Source: JBEIHX01 sp040381075
GTDB lineage: Bacteria; Pseudomonadota; Alphaproteobacteria; Caulobacterales; Aquidulcibacteraceae
Assembly: GCA_040381075.1 (NCBI GenBank)
Contig: JBEIHX010000039.1
Location: 1 to 29,644 of the forward strand
Direction: 5' to 3'
DNA length: 29,644 nt
The notes below the pieces were generated by a model. That model saw only the letters and a list, made by a program, of their open reading frames with translations, did no database searches and was not told the DNA's origin. This document shows positions 8,919-17,105 of this stretch, piece by piece (the stretch's first letter is position 1; each line of letters begins with the position of its first letter). Position numbers and translations under genes: made by a program.

Positions 8919-9955
8919 TGTCCCTCCATTTGGGAAGCTGCGCCCTCATAGGCGCGCGCCGGCTGTCCCGTGAGCGTCTCGCCCAGGAACCCAAAGGCCC
9001 ATGCCGTGTGCATGGCGCCCAGCGCAAGCCCGCTGCCAAATCCGCACCATGATCGCTCCCGGATTGCAACAACCACGGAAGCTGCGCCCAGCGCGCCGAC
9101 ATAGAGGGCGGGCGCTGCCAGCGCCCATGGGACCAGCGGAGCGATCGCCAGAGCCCCGCAGAGCGCCAGAAGGTTCACTGCAGGGATCGTCTGGCGCAGT
9201 TTCGGGCGCAGCGCGTGCTTGCGCAGATTGCGCGCCCGCCCGCGCCCGTAAGCCCGATATTGCTTCCACACCGCGCGCAGCGTGGCGCGTGGATAGTAGT
9301 CGATGCGCCAGTCCGCATCGAGATAGATCCGACCACCCGCCTTGGCGAAGCGAACGTCAAGTTCGGCGTCCTCGTTGGTGGCGAAACTCGGATCGTAGCC
9401 GCCGAGGCGGTTGAAGGCCTCACGCCGGAAAGCGGCGTGGTGACCATGATCGACATAACCGCTGCGCCGACCGCCGCGATGGGCCGCCCCGCCGGAACCG
9501 ATCGGCAGGTCCACCGCCCAGGCGTTGGCCTTCTGAAAACAGGTCTGTCCGCGCGAATCCATCGCGACAACGACCGACACTGCCTCACGGCGCAGCAACG
9601 ACTCGCTGACGCCGAAGACGAAGCCGCGGGGATAACCCGCATGGGCGTCGCAACGCACAAGCACGTCAGCCCGCCCGGCGAACGCACGCGCAACTGCGTT
9701 AACCCCTGCTCCGGCGAGGCGCTGGGGATTGTCAATGAGCGACACGTTGATGAACTCATCGCGCAGCCGCTCAACAATGGCCCGCGTGGCGTCGGTTGAT
9801 CCTGCGTCGGCGCAGACGATCCGGACATCCCGCATGCGCGGGTCATCCCCGATCAGGGTGCGGATCGTGGTCTCGATGTGCGCAGCCTCGTTCAGGGCCG
9901 GGATGGCCACGACGATGCGCGAGGCATGCGCGATCGGGACGTCCTGGGCGCTCAT
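8915..9955 (-). CDS. ExoA-like family 2 glycosyltransferase with C-terminal membrane helices
   Basis: From the ATG at 9955 the protein has 346 residues. This start has GGAAGG just upstream and forms an ATGA overlap with the previous gene; a longer frame begins 15 codons earlier without support. The GT-A fold shows IVVAIPALNEAAHIE at the start, CADAGSTDAT, a metal-binding region VRCDAHAGYP, and acceptor-side EDAELDVRF. Two or three hydrophobic segments follow at about residues 260-330. This layout matches succinoglycan ExoA and related membrane-associated GT2 enzymes that add a sugar to a lipid-linked repeat unit at the inner membrane. It is the second of three consecutive glycosyltransferase genes. 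The family is firm; donor and linkage are unknown. Confidence 0.9.
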   Translation of the reverse strand: MSAQDVPIAHASRIVVAIPALNEAAHIETTIRTLIGDDPRMRDVRIVCADAGSTDATRAIVERLRDEFINVSLIDNPQRLAGAGVNAVARAFAGRADVLVRCDAHAGYPRGFVFGVSESLLRREAVSVVVAMDSRGQTCFQKANAWAVDLPIGSGGAAHRGGRRSGYVDHGHHAAFRREAFNRLGGYDPSFATNEDAELDVRFAKAGGRIYLDADWRIDYYPRATLRAVWKQYRAYGRGRARNLRKHALRPKLRQTIPAVNLLALCGALAIAPLVPWALAAPALYVGALGAASVVVAIRERSWCGFGSGLALGAMHTAWAFGFLGETLTGQPARAYEGAASQMEGQ

Positions 9956-10923
9956 CCGACCTTCCCCACCCGATGTGCTGGAAACAGACCTCTCGCCCAA
10001 CCGGCGAGCCGATCCCGGACGGGCATGCGAAAATGGCGCCAGGCCGCAGGACGGCGAAACAGCTCACGCAGCAGCGCCGCGCCGGCGCCCGACTTGAACG
10101 CTTCGAGCATCCGAAGATATGCGAGCGCGTCCTCGATGGATCGGCGCCGCCGCGCCAGCGCGCCGTCGACGTCCGGGGTAAGCGCAGCCGCGTGGCGCAC
10201 ACGGAAATCCTCGTCCGCCGACAGCAGGCGCTCCATGTGCGCTGGCTTGGCGCGGTGCGAGATGGAGCCCGCCCGACGGGTGTAGCGGTAGCCGGGCTCT
10301 GGCGTCAGCTTGAAGACGGCCCCACACGCCAGCGCGTCGGCGACCAGCAGATAGTCTTCTCCAATCCGCGTGGCGACGTCGTAACTGAGTCCGTGACGCA
10401 GCAGAAAGGCGCGACGGAACATCGGCTTGAGATAGCCCGTACAGGGGGTGTCCTCAAACAGCATGTTGTCGGAGACGAAGCGGGCGAGCGTGATGGCGCC
10501 GGACGGAACCGACCTCAGAAAGGGCCGCCCGGGCGCATCAGGATCATGCTCGGACACCATGACCAGATTGTCTGCGACAATATCGCAGCCCTCCCGCTCG
10601 GCGAACGCCGCCAGACGCGCCAGCCGGTCAGGCGCCATGGCGTCATCGGCGTCCAGCACCGCCACCCACTCTCCCGTGGCTTGCGCCAGGGCTGCATTGC
10701 GCGCCCCCCCTGGACCGGCGTTGGTCTCCAGGCGCAGAATCCGCACACGCGGATCGCCGGCCGCCGCAAGATGTGCGGCCTCGCTGGTGCCATCGCCCGA
10801 GGCGTCGTCCACAACGATGACCTCAAGCGAGGCGAGGCTCTGGCTGCGCGCACTGTCGATCGACCGGTGAACGAAGGTCGCAGCCTCATGAGCGGCGATG
10901 ATGACACTGACCTTGACCGTCAT
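9952..10923 (-). CDS. ExoO-like family 2 glycosyltransferase
   Basis: This is a 323-residue cytoplasmic GT-A enzyme. It starts KVSVIIAAHEAATFVHRSID, then EVIVVDDASGDGT, GPGGARNAAL and the metal-binding motif VLDADD (about residues 88-93), with a later RIGEDYLLVADAL acceptor motif. The middle region, including SDNMLFEDTPCTGYLKPMF, resembles ExoO of the succinoglycan pathway more than generic GT2 enzymes. No membrane helix is evident. It overlaps both neighbours by four bases (ATGA at 10920-10923 and 9952-9955), so it is translated as part of one tight unit with the GT4 and ExoA-like enzymes. It likely adds one sugar to the lipid-linked repeat unit. The sugar specificity is unknown. Confidence 0.9.
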   Translation of the reverse strand: MTVKVSVIIAAHEAATFVHRSIDSARSQSLASLEVIVVDDASGDGTSEAAHLAAAGDPRVRILRLETNAGPGGARNAALAQATGEWVAVLDADDAMAPDRLARLAAFAEREGCDIVADNLVMVSEHDPDAPGRPFLRSVPSGAITLARFVSDNMLFEDTPCTGYLKPMFRRAFLLRHGLSYDVATRIGEDYLLVADALACGAVFKLTPEPGYRYTRRAGSISHRAKPAHMERLLSADEDFRVRHAAALTPDVDGALARRRRSIEDALAYLRMLEAFKSGAGAALLRELFRRPAAWRHFRMPVRDRLAGWARGLFPAHRVGKVG

Positions 10924-12176
10924 GCTGCGCCCGCCGTCCTGGCCGGTGCGGCGAACGCCGCTTCAACACCGGATGAGGCGAAGAGCTGCTCCACCAGGCT
11001 GAGCCCCGCTTCGCTGCGGGCGCGCCGCAGGGCAGGGTCAGCCAACAACCCGGCGGTCTGCGCGGCGAACCCCTCCGGCGTGTGAACGATCGCCACGGCG
11101 TCCTGCAGCGCGTCGCCGAAGCCGGCGATCCCGGCGGGATAGCTGACGACCGGCTGTCCCAAAGCGAGATAGTCCGCCACCTTGATGCTGATGCCGCTGG
11201 CCAGGCGCGTCGGCGCGAGCCCGATCAGGTCCGGTCCCGCCAGCACGGCGAGATCGTCGACCGGCCCCTCGGCCGTCACGCCGTCCGGGAGCGGCAGGCG
11301 CACTGTCTCGCCAATGCGTCCAACGATGCGCAAACGCGCCTGCGGCGCGCGGGCCAGCACCAGCGGCCAGATCTCGCGCAGAAGATGATCAAGCGCGTCA
11401 CGGTTTCCGGCATGGTCAGTTCCCATGAAGACTGCCGTTGGCGGCTGGGAGCGGCATGCGGCGCGCGCCGGGCGGACGTTCGGACGCAGCCAATGGCTGG
11501 CCTGATGGGGGGTGAATGGCGCAAATACGGTCATCTCGTCGCGCGACGCGAAGAACAGATCGGTGGCGTGGGCGACCCGCACCGCCTCCTGCGCCATGGT
11601 GATCTCCGCGTGATCAGGCGCCCGGCCTGCGCTGCGAAAGGTCTCGGCGCGGCGGCTGAACAGGTCATGCAGCAGCACAGCCCGTACGGGCGCGGCCCTG
11701 GACAGCGCAAAAACCGGTCCGAGAGAACTGTAGTCAGCGACAACCACGTCAGGACGCAGACGGTCGATCAGCCGCGCCGCCGCCTGGAGATCGGCCGGCG
11801 AGGGAACATCGCCGAGGCGCGAACGGATGGCGAGGGGCGCGCCGAGCCGGCGAAGCGCCTCGAGGCCGAGCCGGCGCGCGAACCGGACCCAGACCTTCGC
11901 AGACAGCGAAAGATACCCGCCCGCGATCCGGATCGTGGAGGGCCAATGGATGGAGGCGATGCCGGCGAAGCCTGACGCGACGCGCACGAACGGGCGATTG
12001 GCGAAACTCTCGGCAGGCGCGAACACAATCGCCAGCTCGTAGCCCGCGGTGCGGGCCGCCTTCAGGCACAGCTGAAGATAGACGTCGTTTCCTGCAGTCA
12101 GCCCCTCCAGCGGGCGGTGCACGACAAAAACCGCACACTTCCTGGTCGCAGCCGTGTCGGTTTCAACGTGAGACAT
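10920..12176 (-). CDS. Family 4 glycosyltransferase
   Basis: The protein has 418 residues from the ATG at 12176, which has GAGAAG upstream. A frame 36 codons longer is rich in Arg/Gly and looks non-coding. The N-terminal part (FVVHRPLEGLTAGNDVYLQ, later RPDVVVADYSSLGPVFAL) is an acceptor-binding Rossmann domain. The C-terminal part has VFMGTDHAGNRDALDHLL, then RLRIVGRIGE and GISIKVADYLALGQPVVSYP, the nucleotide-sugar site of GT-B family 4 enzymes. It is the first gene of the overlapping block GT4-GT2-GT2-ligase. The 300 bases upstream carry a tandem repeat array and the probable promoter. The superfamily assignment is good; the donor sugar is unknown. Confidence 0.88.
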   Translation of the reverse strand: MSHVETDTAATRKCAVFVVHRPLEGLTAGNDVYLQLCLKAARTAGYELAIVFAPAESFANRPFVRVASGFAGIASIHWPSTIRIAGGYLSLSAKVWVRFARRLGLEALRRLGAPLAIRSRLGDVPSPADLQAAARLIDRLRPDVVVADYSSLGPVFALSRAAPVRAVLLHDLFSRRAETFRSAGRAPDHAEITMAQEAVRVAHATDLFFASRDEMTVFAPFTPHQASHWLRPNVRPARAACRSQPPTAVFMGTDHAGNRDALDHLLREIWPLVLARAPQARLRIVGRIGETVRLPLPDGVTAEGPVDDLAVLAGPDLIGLAPTRLASGISIKVADYLALGQPVVSYPAGIAGFGDALQDAVAIVHTPEGFAAQTAGLLADPALRRARSEAGLSLVEQLFASSGVEAAFAAPARTAGAA

Positions 12177-12317
12177 TCTGCTTCTCGCCCGCGCCGGGAC
12201 GACACGCCGCCAGCCGCCGTGCTCCCCAGGGCGCAGGGCCCTGCAAGAGCTGCGCCCAGAGGTCGGCCGCTGCACGGAGCGCATCAGTTCGCCTGCAGGT
12301 GGATCCTACCGTCGGCC

Positions 12318-12382
12318 AGAGACAAGCCCCAGAGACAAGCCCCAGAAACAAGCCCCAGAAACAAGCCCCAGAAACAAGCCCC
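12318..12382. repeat. Tandem array, five copies of a 13-base unit
   Basis: Five head-to-tail copies of AGAAACAAGCCCC occupy this stretch. The first two copies carry G for A at the fourth base, and a partial sixth copy follows. The array lies in the 298-base gap between the GT4 gene and the membrane-anchored protein gene to its right. I see no gene in the remainder of that gap. Because 13 is not a multiple of three, the array cannot encode a simple peptide repeat. Confidence 0.97.
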
Positions 12383-12474
12383 AGAGACCGGGTCAGAGAC
12401 CAGTCATGGGCTGAGGCGTTGCAACCACCCCCGACCGCCCCCCTTAGCCCTCCGCCGACCCAGGGCGGCGTGCG

Positions 12475-13737
12475 CTAGATCAAGGATGCAGCGTAATTTC
12501 CATAGAAACTGCGCATCTGGCCGGGGGCCGTTTGGTTGGCCGCAGCCGGTTGCGGCTGCGCACCCCCGCCCTGTCCGGATTGACCCGCCGCCGGCTGCGC
12601 CTGGCCTGGCTGGCCTTGACCCGCGACAACCGGTCCGGCCGCCGCGGGACGGCGCTGCTGGGCAGGCTGCACGAGTTGCGGACGCGGCGGGTTGCGCAGT
12701 GTCTCAAGCGCGGAATCCGCCCGCTGCAGGCCCCTGGCGGCCCCCTGGGCCAGGATCAGGGAGTCTGTCCCGGCAAGCGCATCAAGCGCATCGCGGAAGC
12801 CATCACGTGACTGGGTGAGAAGCTTCTGGTCCCGGGTCTGCTCTCCAAGGGCGCCGTGTGCGCGCGCCACCGTCTGGCGCACACGCGCCCACGCGACCGG
12901 CTCGGTGCGGCGGTCTATGGCGTCGAGCGCCTGGCTTGCGATCGTCAGCGACTGATCGAGCCAGCTACGCTCCGCCAGGCGGTCGCCGAGGCTTGCCGCC
13001 GCATTGGCGTAGTCGTCAGCGATCCGGCGCGCTGTCGTCGGGCCGAACAGGGTGAAGGCCTGGCTGGCCGCCTGCGCAACCCTCTGCGCCAAAGGCGCCA
13101 GACGATCAGCCTTGAAGTCGTAGGGGCGTGACAGCGTTGGGCGGAGCACGCCCGCCGCCAGAAATCCAAGAGCCAACCGGCCGTGCTCCGGACTGGTGCG
13201 CCGGGGGAAATCGATTTCAACGGGAGACGGCAGCTCGCCCTCCGGCGTCGGCGCTGCGGCGAAGAACCGCCGCCGCCCGCCCTTTGCAGACCATTTGCCC
13301 CAGATCACCAGATCTGCATCGCATTGACGCATCCAGAATTGCGCCGCGGCGATCACCCGACGGCGGCCTTGCCGGTCGCGCCCGTCAGGAACGGGCAAGT
13401 TGAGGGGAAACAGGCGGATGTCGACGGGCGCATCAAAGGTGAACGCTGCGAAGTGCTCGTCCAGAGCCTCCCGGGCGAACCGCGGCGCCCTGCCGCCGCC
13501 GTCGGCGATCAGGACGACCAGCTTGGTCTCCTTGGCGAGACGGATTGCGGCGGCCGCACTGGCGCGGCGGACGGCGCTGATCAGCCGCGCGCCGGATACG
13601 AGGAGACCGATGAGAACGACGGACGCGATCAGGGCGAGACCCGCCAGACCCAGCAACACGGCGAGCGGGGAGGACAGCATTGCTGCACCGCCGAGCGTCG
13701 CTTCAATCTGTTCCAAGAGTGCCTGCACCCGGTCCAC
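12475..13737 (-). CDS. Membrane-anchored protein with TPR-like helices and a Gln/Pro/Ala-rich tail, unknown function
   Basis: This 420-residue protein probably starts at GTG, with GGAGGGG 9 bases upstream. One transmembrane helix (about residues 24-50) follows a short N-terminus. Next comes a mixed alpha/beta part with LVVLIADGGG and CDADLVIWGKWSA, then paired helices (about 210-345, such as IADDYANAAASLGDRLAE) resembling TPR-type repeats. The last 70 residues are low-complexity Gln/Pro/Ala/Gly. I do not recognise a named family. It is upstream of the glycosyltransferase block on the same strand but separated by nearly 300 bases, so membership in the polysaccharide operon is uncertain. Like the gene at the other end of the cluster, it combines one N-terminal helix with helical repeats, which may hint at related scaffold roles. 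Confidence 0.72.
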   Translation of the reverse strand: MDRVQALLEQIEATLGGAAMLSSPLAVLLGLAGLALIASVVLIGLLVSGARLISAVRRASAAAAIRLAKETKLVVLIADGGGRAPRFAREALDEHFAAFTFDAPVDIRLFPLNLPVPDGRDRQGRRRVIAAAQFWMRQCDADLVIWGKWSAKGGRRRFFAAAPTPEGELPSPVEIDFPRRTSPEHGRLALGFLAAGVLRPTLSRPYDFKADRLAPLAQRVAQAASQAFTLFGPTTARRIADDYANAAASLGDRLAERSWLDQSLTIASQALDAIDRRTEPVAWARVRQTVARAHGALGEQTRDQKLLTQSRDGFRDALDALAGTDSLILAQGAARGLQRADSALETLRNPPRPQLVQPAQQRRPAAAGPVVAGQGQPGQAQPAAGQSGQGGGAQPQPAAANQTAPGQMRSFYGNYAASLI

Positions 13738-13904
13738 GCGCCTCTACCCCTCCGCACGACCCGCTCTGGAGGAACGCACAGGATGTACGCACCCGCAGCA
13801 GTGTGATCAATCCAAGTGCTGCAGGAACGTTACGAAAATGCGGCGAAGCGGTCCAGACCGTGATGTTTTCGCAGCACGGCGCGCCCGACCGCGGCAGCAG
13901 CAGG

Positions 13905-14576
13905 CTATGGTGCGCGACGCCACTCGAAGAAGACGGGGGCCACGTCGCCCAGCGCCTTGGCCTGGTAACGCGTCGGATGATGATCATCGGGAGGATCGGG
14001 GTCAGCCTGCAGGCCCTGGACGGCGCTGAGGCCGGCCGCGATCATGTCAGCATAGTCGCGCCAGTCTGTGACGATCCGCAGACGTCCCCCGGGACGAAGG
14101 ACGCGCGCAAGCTCCGCCAGGAAATCGACCTGCAGAAGGCGCCGCTTTGCATGGCGCGCCTTGGGCCATGGGTCTGGAAACAAAACGAAAATCCGGTCAA
14201 CCCGACCTGGAACGAGACCTGCGACGAATGGGCGGGCGTCGCCATGAAGCACCCGCACGTTGGACAGCCCGGCGTCGCTGAAACGCGCAAGCGCCTTGGC
14301 GACGCCGTCCTGGAACGGCTCGGCCCCGATGACGCCCACGTCGGGGCGCAGCTGCGCCTGCGCCGCCATGTGCTCGCCGCCGCCGAACCCGATCTCGAGC
14401 CAGATCTCAGAGCGTGCGGCAGGAAACAGGCTGTGCGGATCAAGACTGCCCGGCGGCGGGCGGGGCGGCGCCGCGATTGCCGGCAGCGTCTCCTCCATGA
14501 GGGTCGCCTGTCGGTTCGACAGAGGACGCCCACGCAGGCGTCCGAAACTGCGCAGGGGCGGGCGGGGCGTCGTCAT
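13905..14576 (-). CDS. trmB: tRNA (guanine-46-N7)-methyltransferase
   Basis: This 223-residue enzyme uses S-adenosylmethionine to methylate G46 in the tRNA variable loop. The class I methyltransferase SAM site is EIGFGGGEHMAAQ, followed by GAEPFQDGVAKAL and VLHGDARPF. The family signature IFVLFPDPWPKARHAKRRL is complete. Length is normal. The start ATG at 14576 has AGGCAGG upstream; an N-terminal RSFGRLRGRPLS segment matches the family. It is usually next to metK in alphaproteobacteria. Here a plus-strand barrel gene sits between them, so trmB must have its own promoter or rely on long read-through. Its substrate is made by the nearby metK product. Confidence 0.97.
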   Translation of the reverse strand: MTTPRPPLRSFGRLRGRPLSNRQATLMEETLPAIAAPPRPPPGSLDPHSLFPAARSEIWLEIGFGGGEHMAAQAQLRPDVGVIGAEPFQDGVAKALARFSDAGLSNVRVLHGDARPFVAGLVPGRVDRIFVLFPDPWPKARHAKRRLLQVDFLAELARVLRPGGRLRIVTDWRDYADMIAAGLSAVQGLQADPDPPDDHHPTRYQAKALGDVAPVFFEWRRAP

Positions 14577-14618
14577 GCCGCCTGCCTAGCCTTCTGCAGT
14601 TCACGATGCCAGCCAATC

Positions 14619-14646
14619 TTGTTTTCTATGTCATATACGATATGTT
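14619..14646 (+). promoter_or_regulatory. Probable promoter of the beta-barrel gene
   Basis: An AT-rich island in GC-rich DNA offers TTGTTT as -35 and TATGTT as -10 with a 16-base spacer. A short inverted repeat, CATAT-ACG-ATATG (14632-14644), overlaps the -10 and could be an operator. The next gene starts 29 bases downstream at 14675. Confidence 0.45.
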
Positions 14647-14674
14647 TCGGCGTCCACATACCGGGAGACGACCA

Positions 14675-15460
14675 ATGATCAGACTGCTCACATCATTCAT
14701 CCTCACTGCGGGCCTCTTGGCCGCGCCCGCGCTCGCCAAACCGCTGGAAGCAGGACAATGGGCCGGCGCGCTCAGCCTCGGCGGCGACGTCCCTGTCTCA
14801 GGCGACGTCCATGGCGGGGCGACCGCTCCGATCGCCAACCTCGGCGTTCTCAACCCGACGCTTGCAGGCGTCTCGGCGACGCTGAAGATCCGGCCGCGCA
14901 GCTATGAGGAGATCTACGGGACGGCAGGCGCTGTGCAGGCGGAGCTGTCCTATGGACTTGGCAGGGGACGGGAGGCGTTCGGCAGCATCGGCATGAGCCG
15001 GGCGGACGAGGGCCGGGTGCAGGTCGGCGTCGCCACAGTGCCGGCGCTCAATGCCGATCTGCCGGTATTCGGACGCTTCTCCGAATTCTCCAACGTGACC
15101 GTGGAGGCGGGGCTGCGGCAATACTTCGGCAGCCGCAATATCCGTCCCTACGTCGCCGGCCGCGTCGGCGTGTCGGTCAATGACGACGTGCGCGCGACCT
15201 TCACCGTGCCGGCGGCCAACATCAGCATCAACAACGCACCATTCTACAAGGGAGGCGCAGCCCTCACGCTAGGCGCCGACATCGGCGTCAGCATCGCAGC
15301 GACCGAGCGGCTGTCGCTCGGCGCGGAAGCAGGCGTGCGCTATGTCGGCAAACTCTCGGGCGACGACAGCGCGATTGCGGGACTCGGGCTCGCCCGCATC
15401 AACGATGACAGCTCACGAATTGTCGTGCCGGTGAAACTGACGGCGCGCCTGCGCTTCTAA
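14675..15460 (+). CDS. Outer-membrane beta-barrel protein (OmpA-like/Opa-like fold)
   Basis: The protein has 261 residues from the ATG at 14675, preceded by GGGAG. A signal peptide (MIRLLTSFILTAGLLAAPALA) would be cleaved near residue 20. The mature chain is a series of short amphipathic strands separated by Gly/Asp turns, such as VEAGLRQYFGSRNIRPYVAG and ERLSLGAEAGVRYVGKL, and it ends in the terminal Phe typical of barrels recognised by the Bam complex. I see no OmpA-type peptidoglycan-binding domain. It is the only plus-strand gene in this stretch and interrupts the usual metK-trmB neighbourhood, so it looks like a lineage-specific insertion. The function is unknown. Its own terminator-like hairpin lies just after the stop. 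Confidence 0.85.
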   Translation: MIRLLTSFILTAGLLAAPALAKPLEAGQWAGALSLGGDVPVSGDVHGGATAPIANLGVLNPTLAGVSATLKIRPRSYEEIYGTAGAVQAELSYGLGRGREAFGSIGMSRADEGRVQVGVATVPALNADLPVFGRFSEFSNVTVEAGLRQYFGSRNIRPYVAGRVGVSVNDDVRATFTVPAANISINNAPFYKGGAALTLGADIGVSIAATERLSLGAEAGVRYVGKLSGDDSAIAGLGLARINDDSSRIVVPVKLTARLRF

Positions 15461-15482
15461 GGCGCGTCGCACGGGGACCGCG

Positions 15483-15512
15483 CGCCGCCGTGGGCGAGAG
15501 CCCACGGCGGCG
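15483..15512. terminator. Strong hairpin between convergent genes
   Basis: A perfect 13-base-pair stem (CGCCGCCGTGGGC with its complement) closes a GAGA loop. It lies 22 bases after the barrel gene stop and 3 bases from the metK stop on the other strand. No U-run follows, so it may act in both directions as a stabiliser or weak terminator. Confidence 0.75.
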
Positions 15513-15515
15513 GAC

Positions 15516-16697
15516 CTAGCGGAGGGCCCGCCTCAGTTCGTCGACGAGATCGGTTTTTTCCCAGGAAAAGCCGCCATCGCCGGTTGGTTGGCGACCAAAA
15601 TGGCCATAGGCAGCGGTGCGCGCATAGATCGGTCTGTTCAGCCCGAGATGTTCGCGGATCGCACGCGGCGTGCACCCGTTCATCAGCTGCGGCAGGATGG
15701 TTTCGAGCTTCGCGGGGTCCACCGTGTCAGCCCCATGCAGGTCAACATAGAAGGACAGCGGACGGGCGACGCCAATCGCGTAGGAGATCTGGATCGTGCA
15801 CTTGTCGGCCAGGCCGGCGGCGACGACGTTTTTGGCGAGGTAACGGCAGGCATAGGCCGCTGACCGGTCGACCTTCGTGGGATCCTTGCCGGAAAAGGCG
15901 CCGCCGCCATGGGGCGCAGCGCCCCCATAGGTGTCGACGATGATCTTGCGTCCGGTCAGTCCGGTGTCGCCATCAGGCCCGCCAATCACAAAGTTTCCAG
16001 TCGGATTCACGTGGAAGACTGTGGCGTCGTCGATCATTCCGGCTGGAAAAACCGCCGCAATGTAGGGCCGGACGATCGCGGCGACGTCCTGCGGGGTCAA
16101 CCCATCCTTGTGCTGGGTGGACAACACGATCTCGACCGCGCGCGTCGGCCTGCCGTTTTCGTACTGCAGCGTCACCTGGCTCTTCGCGTCAGGCTCAAGC
16201 GCCGGCGCCGCGCCGGAGTGGCGCGCATCGGCGAGCGTTTTCAGGATATTGTGCGAAAACTGCAGCGTCGCAGGCATCAGCTCCGGCGTCTCGTTCGTCG
16301 CGTAGCCGAACATGATGCCCTGGTCTCCGGCGCCCTCATCCTTGTTGTGCCCCTCGTCCACTCCCATGGCGATGTCAGCCGATTGCGCGTGCAGATGGCA
16401 TTCATAGTGGGCGGTGGCCCAGTGGAAGCCCTTCTGGTGGTAGCCAATGTCCTTCACCGCCGCACGAACCTTATCCTCGAGGCCCGCGATGATGCGCTCA
16501 ATCCTGTCGTCTCCGGTGCGGACCTCGCCGGCGAGAATGATGCGCTGGGTGGTCACAAGCGTCTCGCACGCGACGCGCGCAAAGGCATCTTCAGCGAGGA
16601 AGGCGTCAACAACGGTGTCGGAGATCCGATCCGCTACCTTGTCCGGGTGACCTTCGGAAACGCTTTCCGATGTGAAGATGTATGATGATCGCGTCAC
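15516..16697 (-). CDS. metK: S-adenosylmethionine synthetase
   Basis: MetK joins methionine and ATP to give S-adenosylmethionine, releasing phosphate and pyrophosphate. I chose a GTG start at 16697 (393 residues), with GGAG 9 bases upstream. This gives the usual alphaproteobacterial beginning TRSSYIFTSESVSEGHPDK. An ATG at 16712 is possible; one at 16736 falls inside the putative operator and is unlikely. The ATP and methionine-site motifs are intact: SEGHPDK, GAGDQGIMFGYA and GGGAFSGKDPTKVDRSAAY. The product supplies the methyl donor for neighbouring trmB and the SAM used by miaB. The gene follows xre after 408 bases of repeat-rich DNA, so it probably has its own promoter and regulation. Confidence 0.97.
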   Translation of the reverse strand: MTRSSYIFTSESVSEGHPDKVADRISDTVVDAFLAEDAFARVACETLVTTQRIILAGEVRTGDDRIERIIAGLEDKVRAAVKDIGYHQKGFHWATAHYECHLHAQSADIAMGVDEGHNKDEGAGDQGIMFGYATNETPELMPATLQFSHNILKTLADARHSGAAPALEPDAKSQVTLQYENGRPTRAVEIVLSTQHKDGLTPQDVAAIVRPYIAAVFPAGMIDDATVFHVNPTGNFVIGGPDGDTGLTGRKIIVDTYGGAAPHGGGAFSGKDPTKVDRSAAYACRYLAKNVVAAGLADKCTIQISYAIGVARPLSFYVDLHGADTVDPAKLETILPQLMNGCTPRAIREHLGLNRPIYARTAAYGHFGRQPTGDGGFSWEKTDLVDELRRALR

Positions 16698-16726
16698 TGT
16701 GACCCGCTCCATGCATGAGGCGGGGC

Positions 16727-16742
16727 ATAAAGACATCTTTAT
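16727..16742 (-). promoter_or_regulatory. Putative operator of metK (methionine-cycle regulator site)
   Basis: A perfect inverted repeat, ATAAAGA-2-TCTTTAT, lies 30 bases upstream of the chosen metK start in an AT-rich patch. Its form resembles palindromes that I recall for SahR, the ArsR-type regulator of methionine-cycle genes in proteobacteria. The match to SahR is from memory; the symmetry is seen directly. Confidence 0.65.
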
Positions 16743-16797
16743 ATCTCAAAACGCAAGCCCGATGGTGCGCCGGTGCGCCATCCGGCCGCCATCCCAG

Positions 16798-16850
16798 GCG
16801 TCGCCCCTGCGTCGCCCCTGCGTCGCCCCTGCAACGCGCCTGCGTCGCTC
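16798..16850. repeat. Tandem array of an 11-base unit
   Basis: Three perfect copies of GCGTCGCCCCT are followed by a variant copy and a partial one. They lie in the gap between metK and xre. The rest of this gap (16743-17105) is GC-rich and I see no gene in it. Confidence 0.92.
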
Positions 16851-16884
16851 ACGCGCGGCCAGGCGCCAAGGGCCGCCCCGAAAA

Positions 16885-16908
16885 ACAGGCGCCAGGACAG
16901 GCGCCAGG
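16885..16908. repeat. Two copies of a 12-base unit
   Basis: ACAGGCGCCAGG is repeated twice exactly. About 65 bases to the right another 12-base motif (GACACCATGTCC and GGCGCCATGTCC) is also repeated. Together with the adjacent 11-base array, this makes the metK-xre gap unusually repetitive. Confidence 0.8.
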
Positions 16909-17105
16909 ACAGACGTTGGCGCAGGCGAACACCCGATACCGCGCCAAGCGAGGGCGAGGCTCGTGACCGACACCATGTCCGGCGCCATGTCCGACACCGG
17001 AAACGTCGCTGCAGCAGGGCCGCCGCCGCAGCGACTGCAGCCGCGTCACCGGACCCCGGTCAATCCGTCACCGCGCCGCGTCGATATATCTGCGACGGTG
17101 GGGGC

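Noticed and set aside
12318..12382. Possible CRISPR array
   Set aside because: Copies are contiguous with no spacers and the unit is only 13 bases. The same holds for the arrays at 16798, 23260, 24603 and 28714, and no cas gene is present.
16698..17105. SAM or SAM/SAH riboswitch in front of metK
   Set aside because: The region is dominated by short repeats, and I could not find the conserved cores of the SAM-II or SAM/SAH riboswitches. A covariance-model search would decide.
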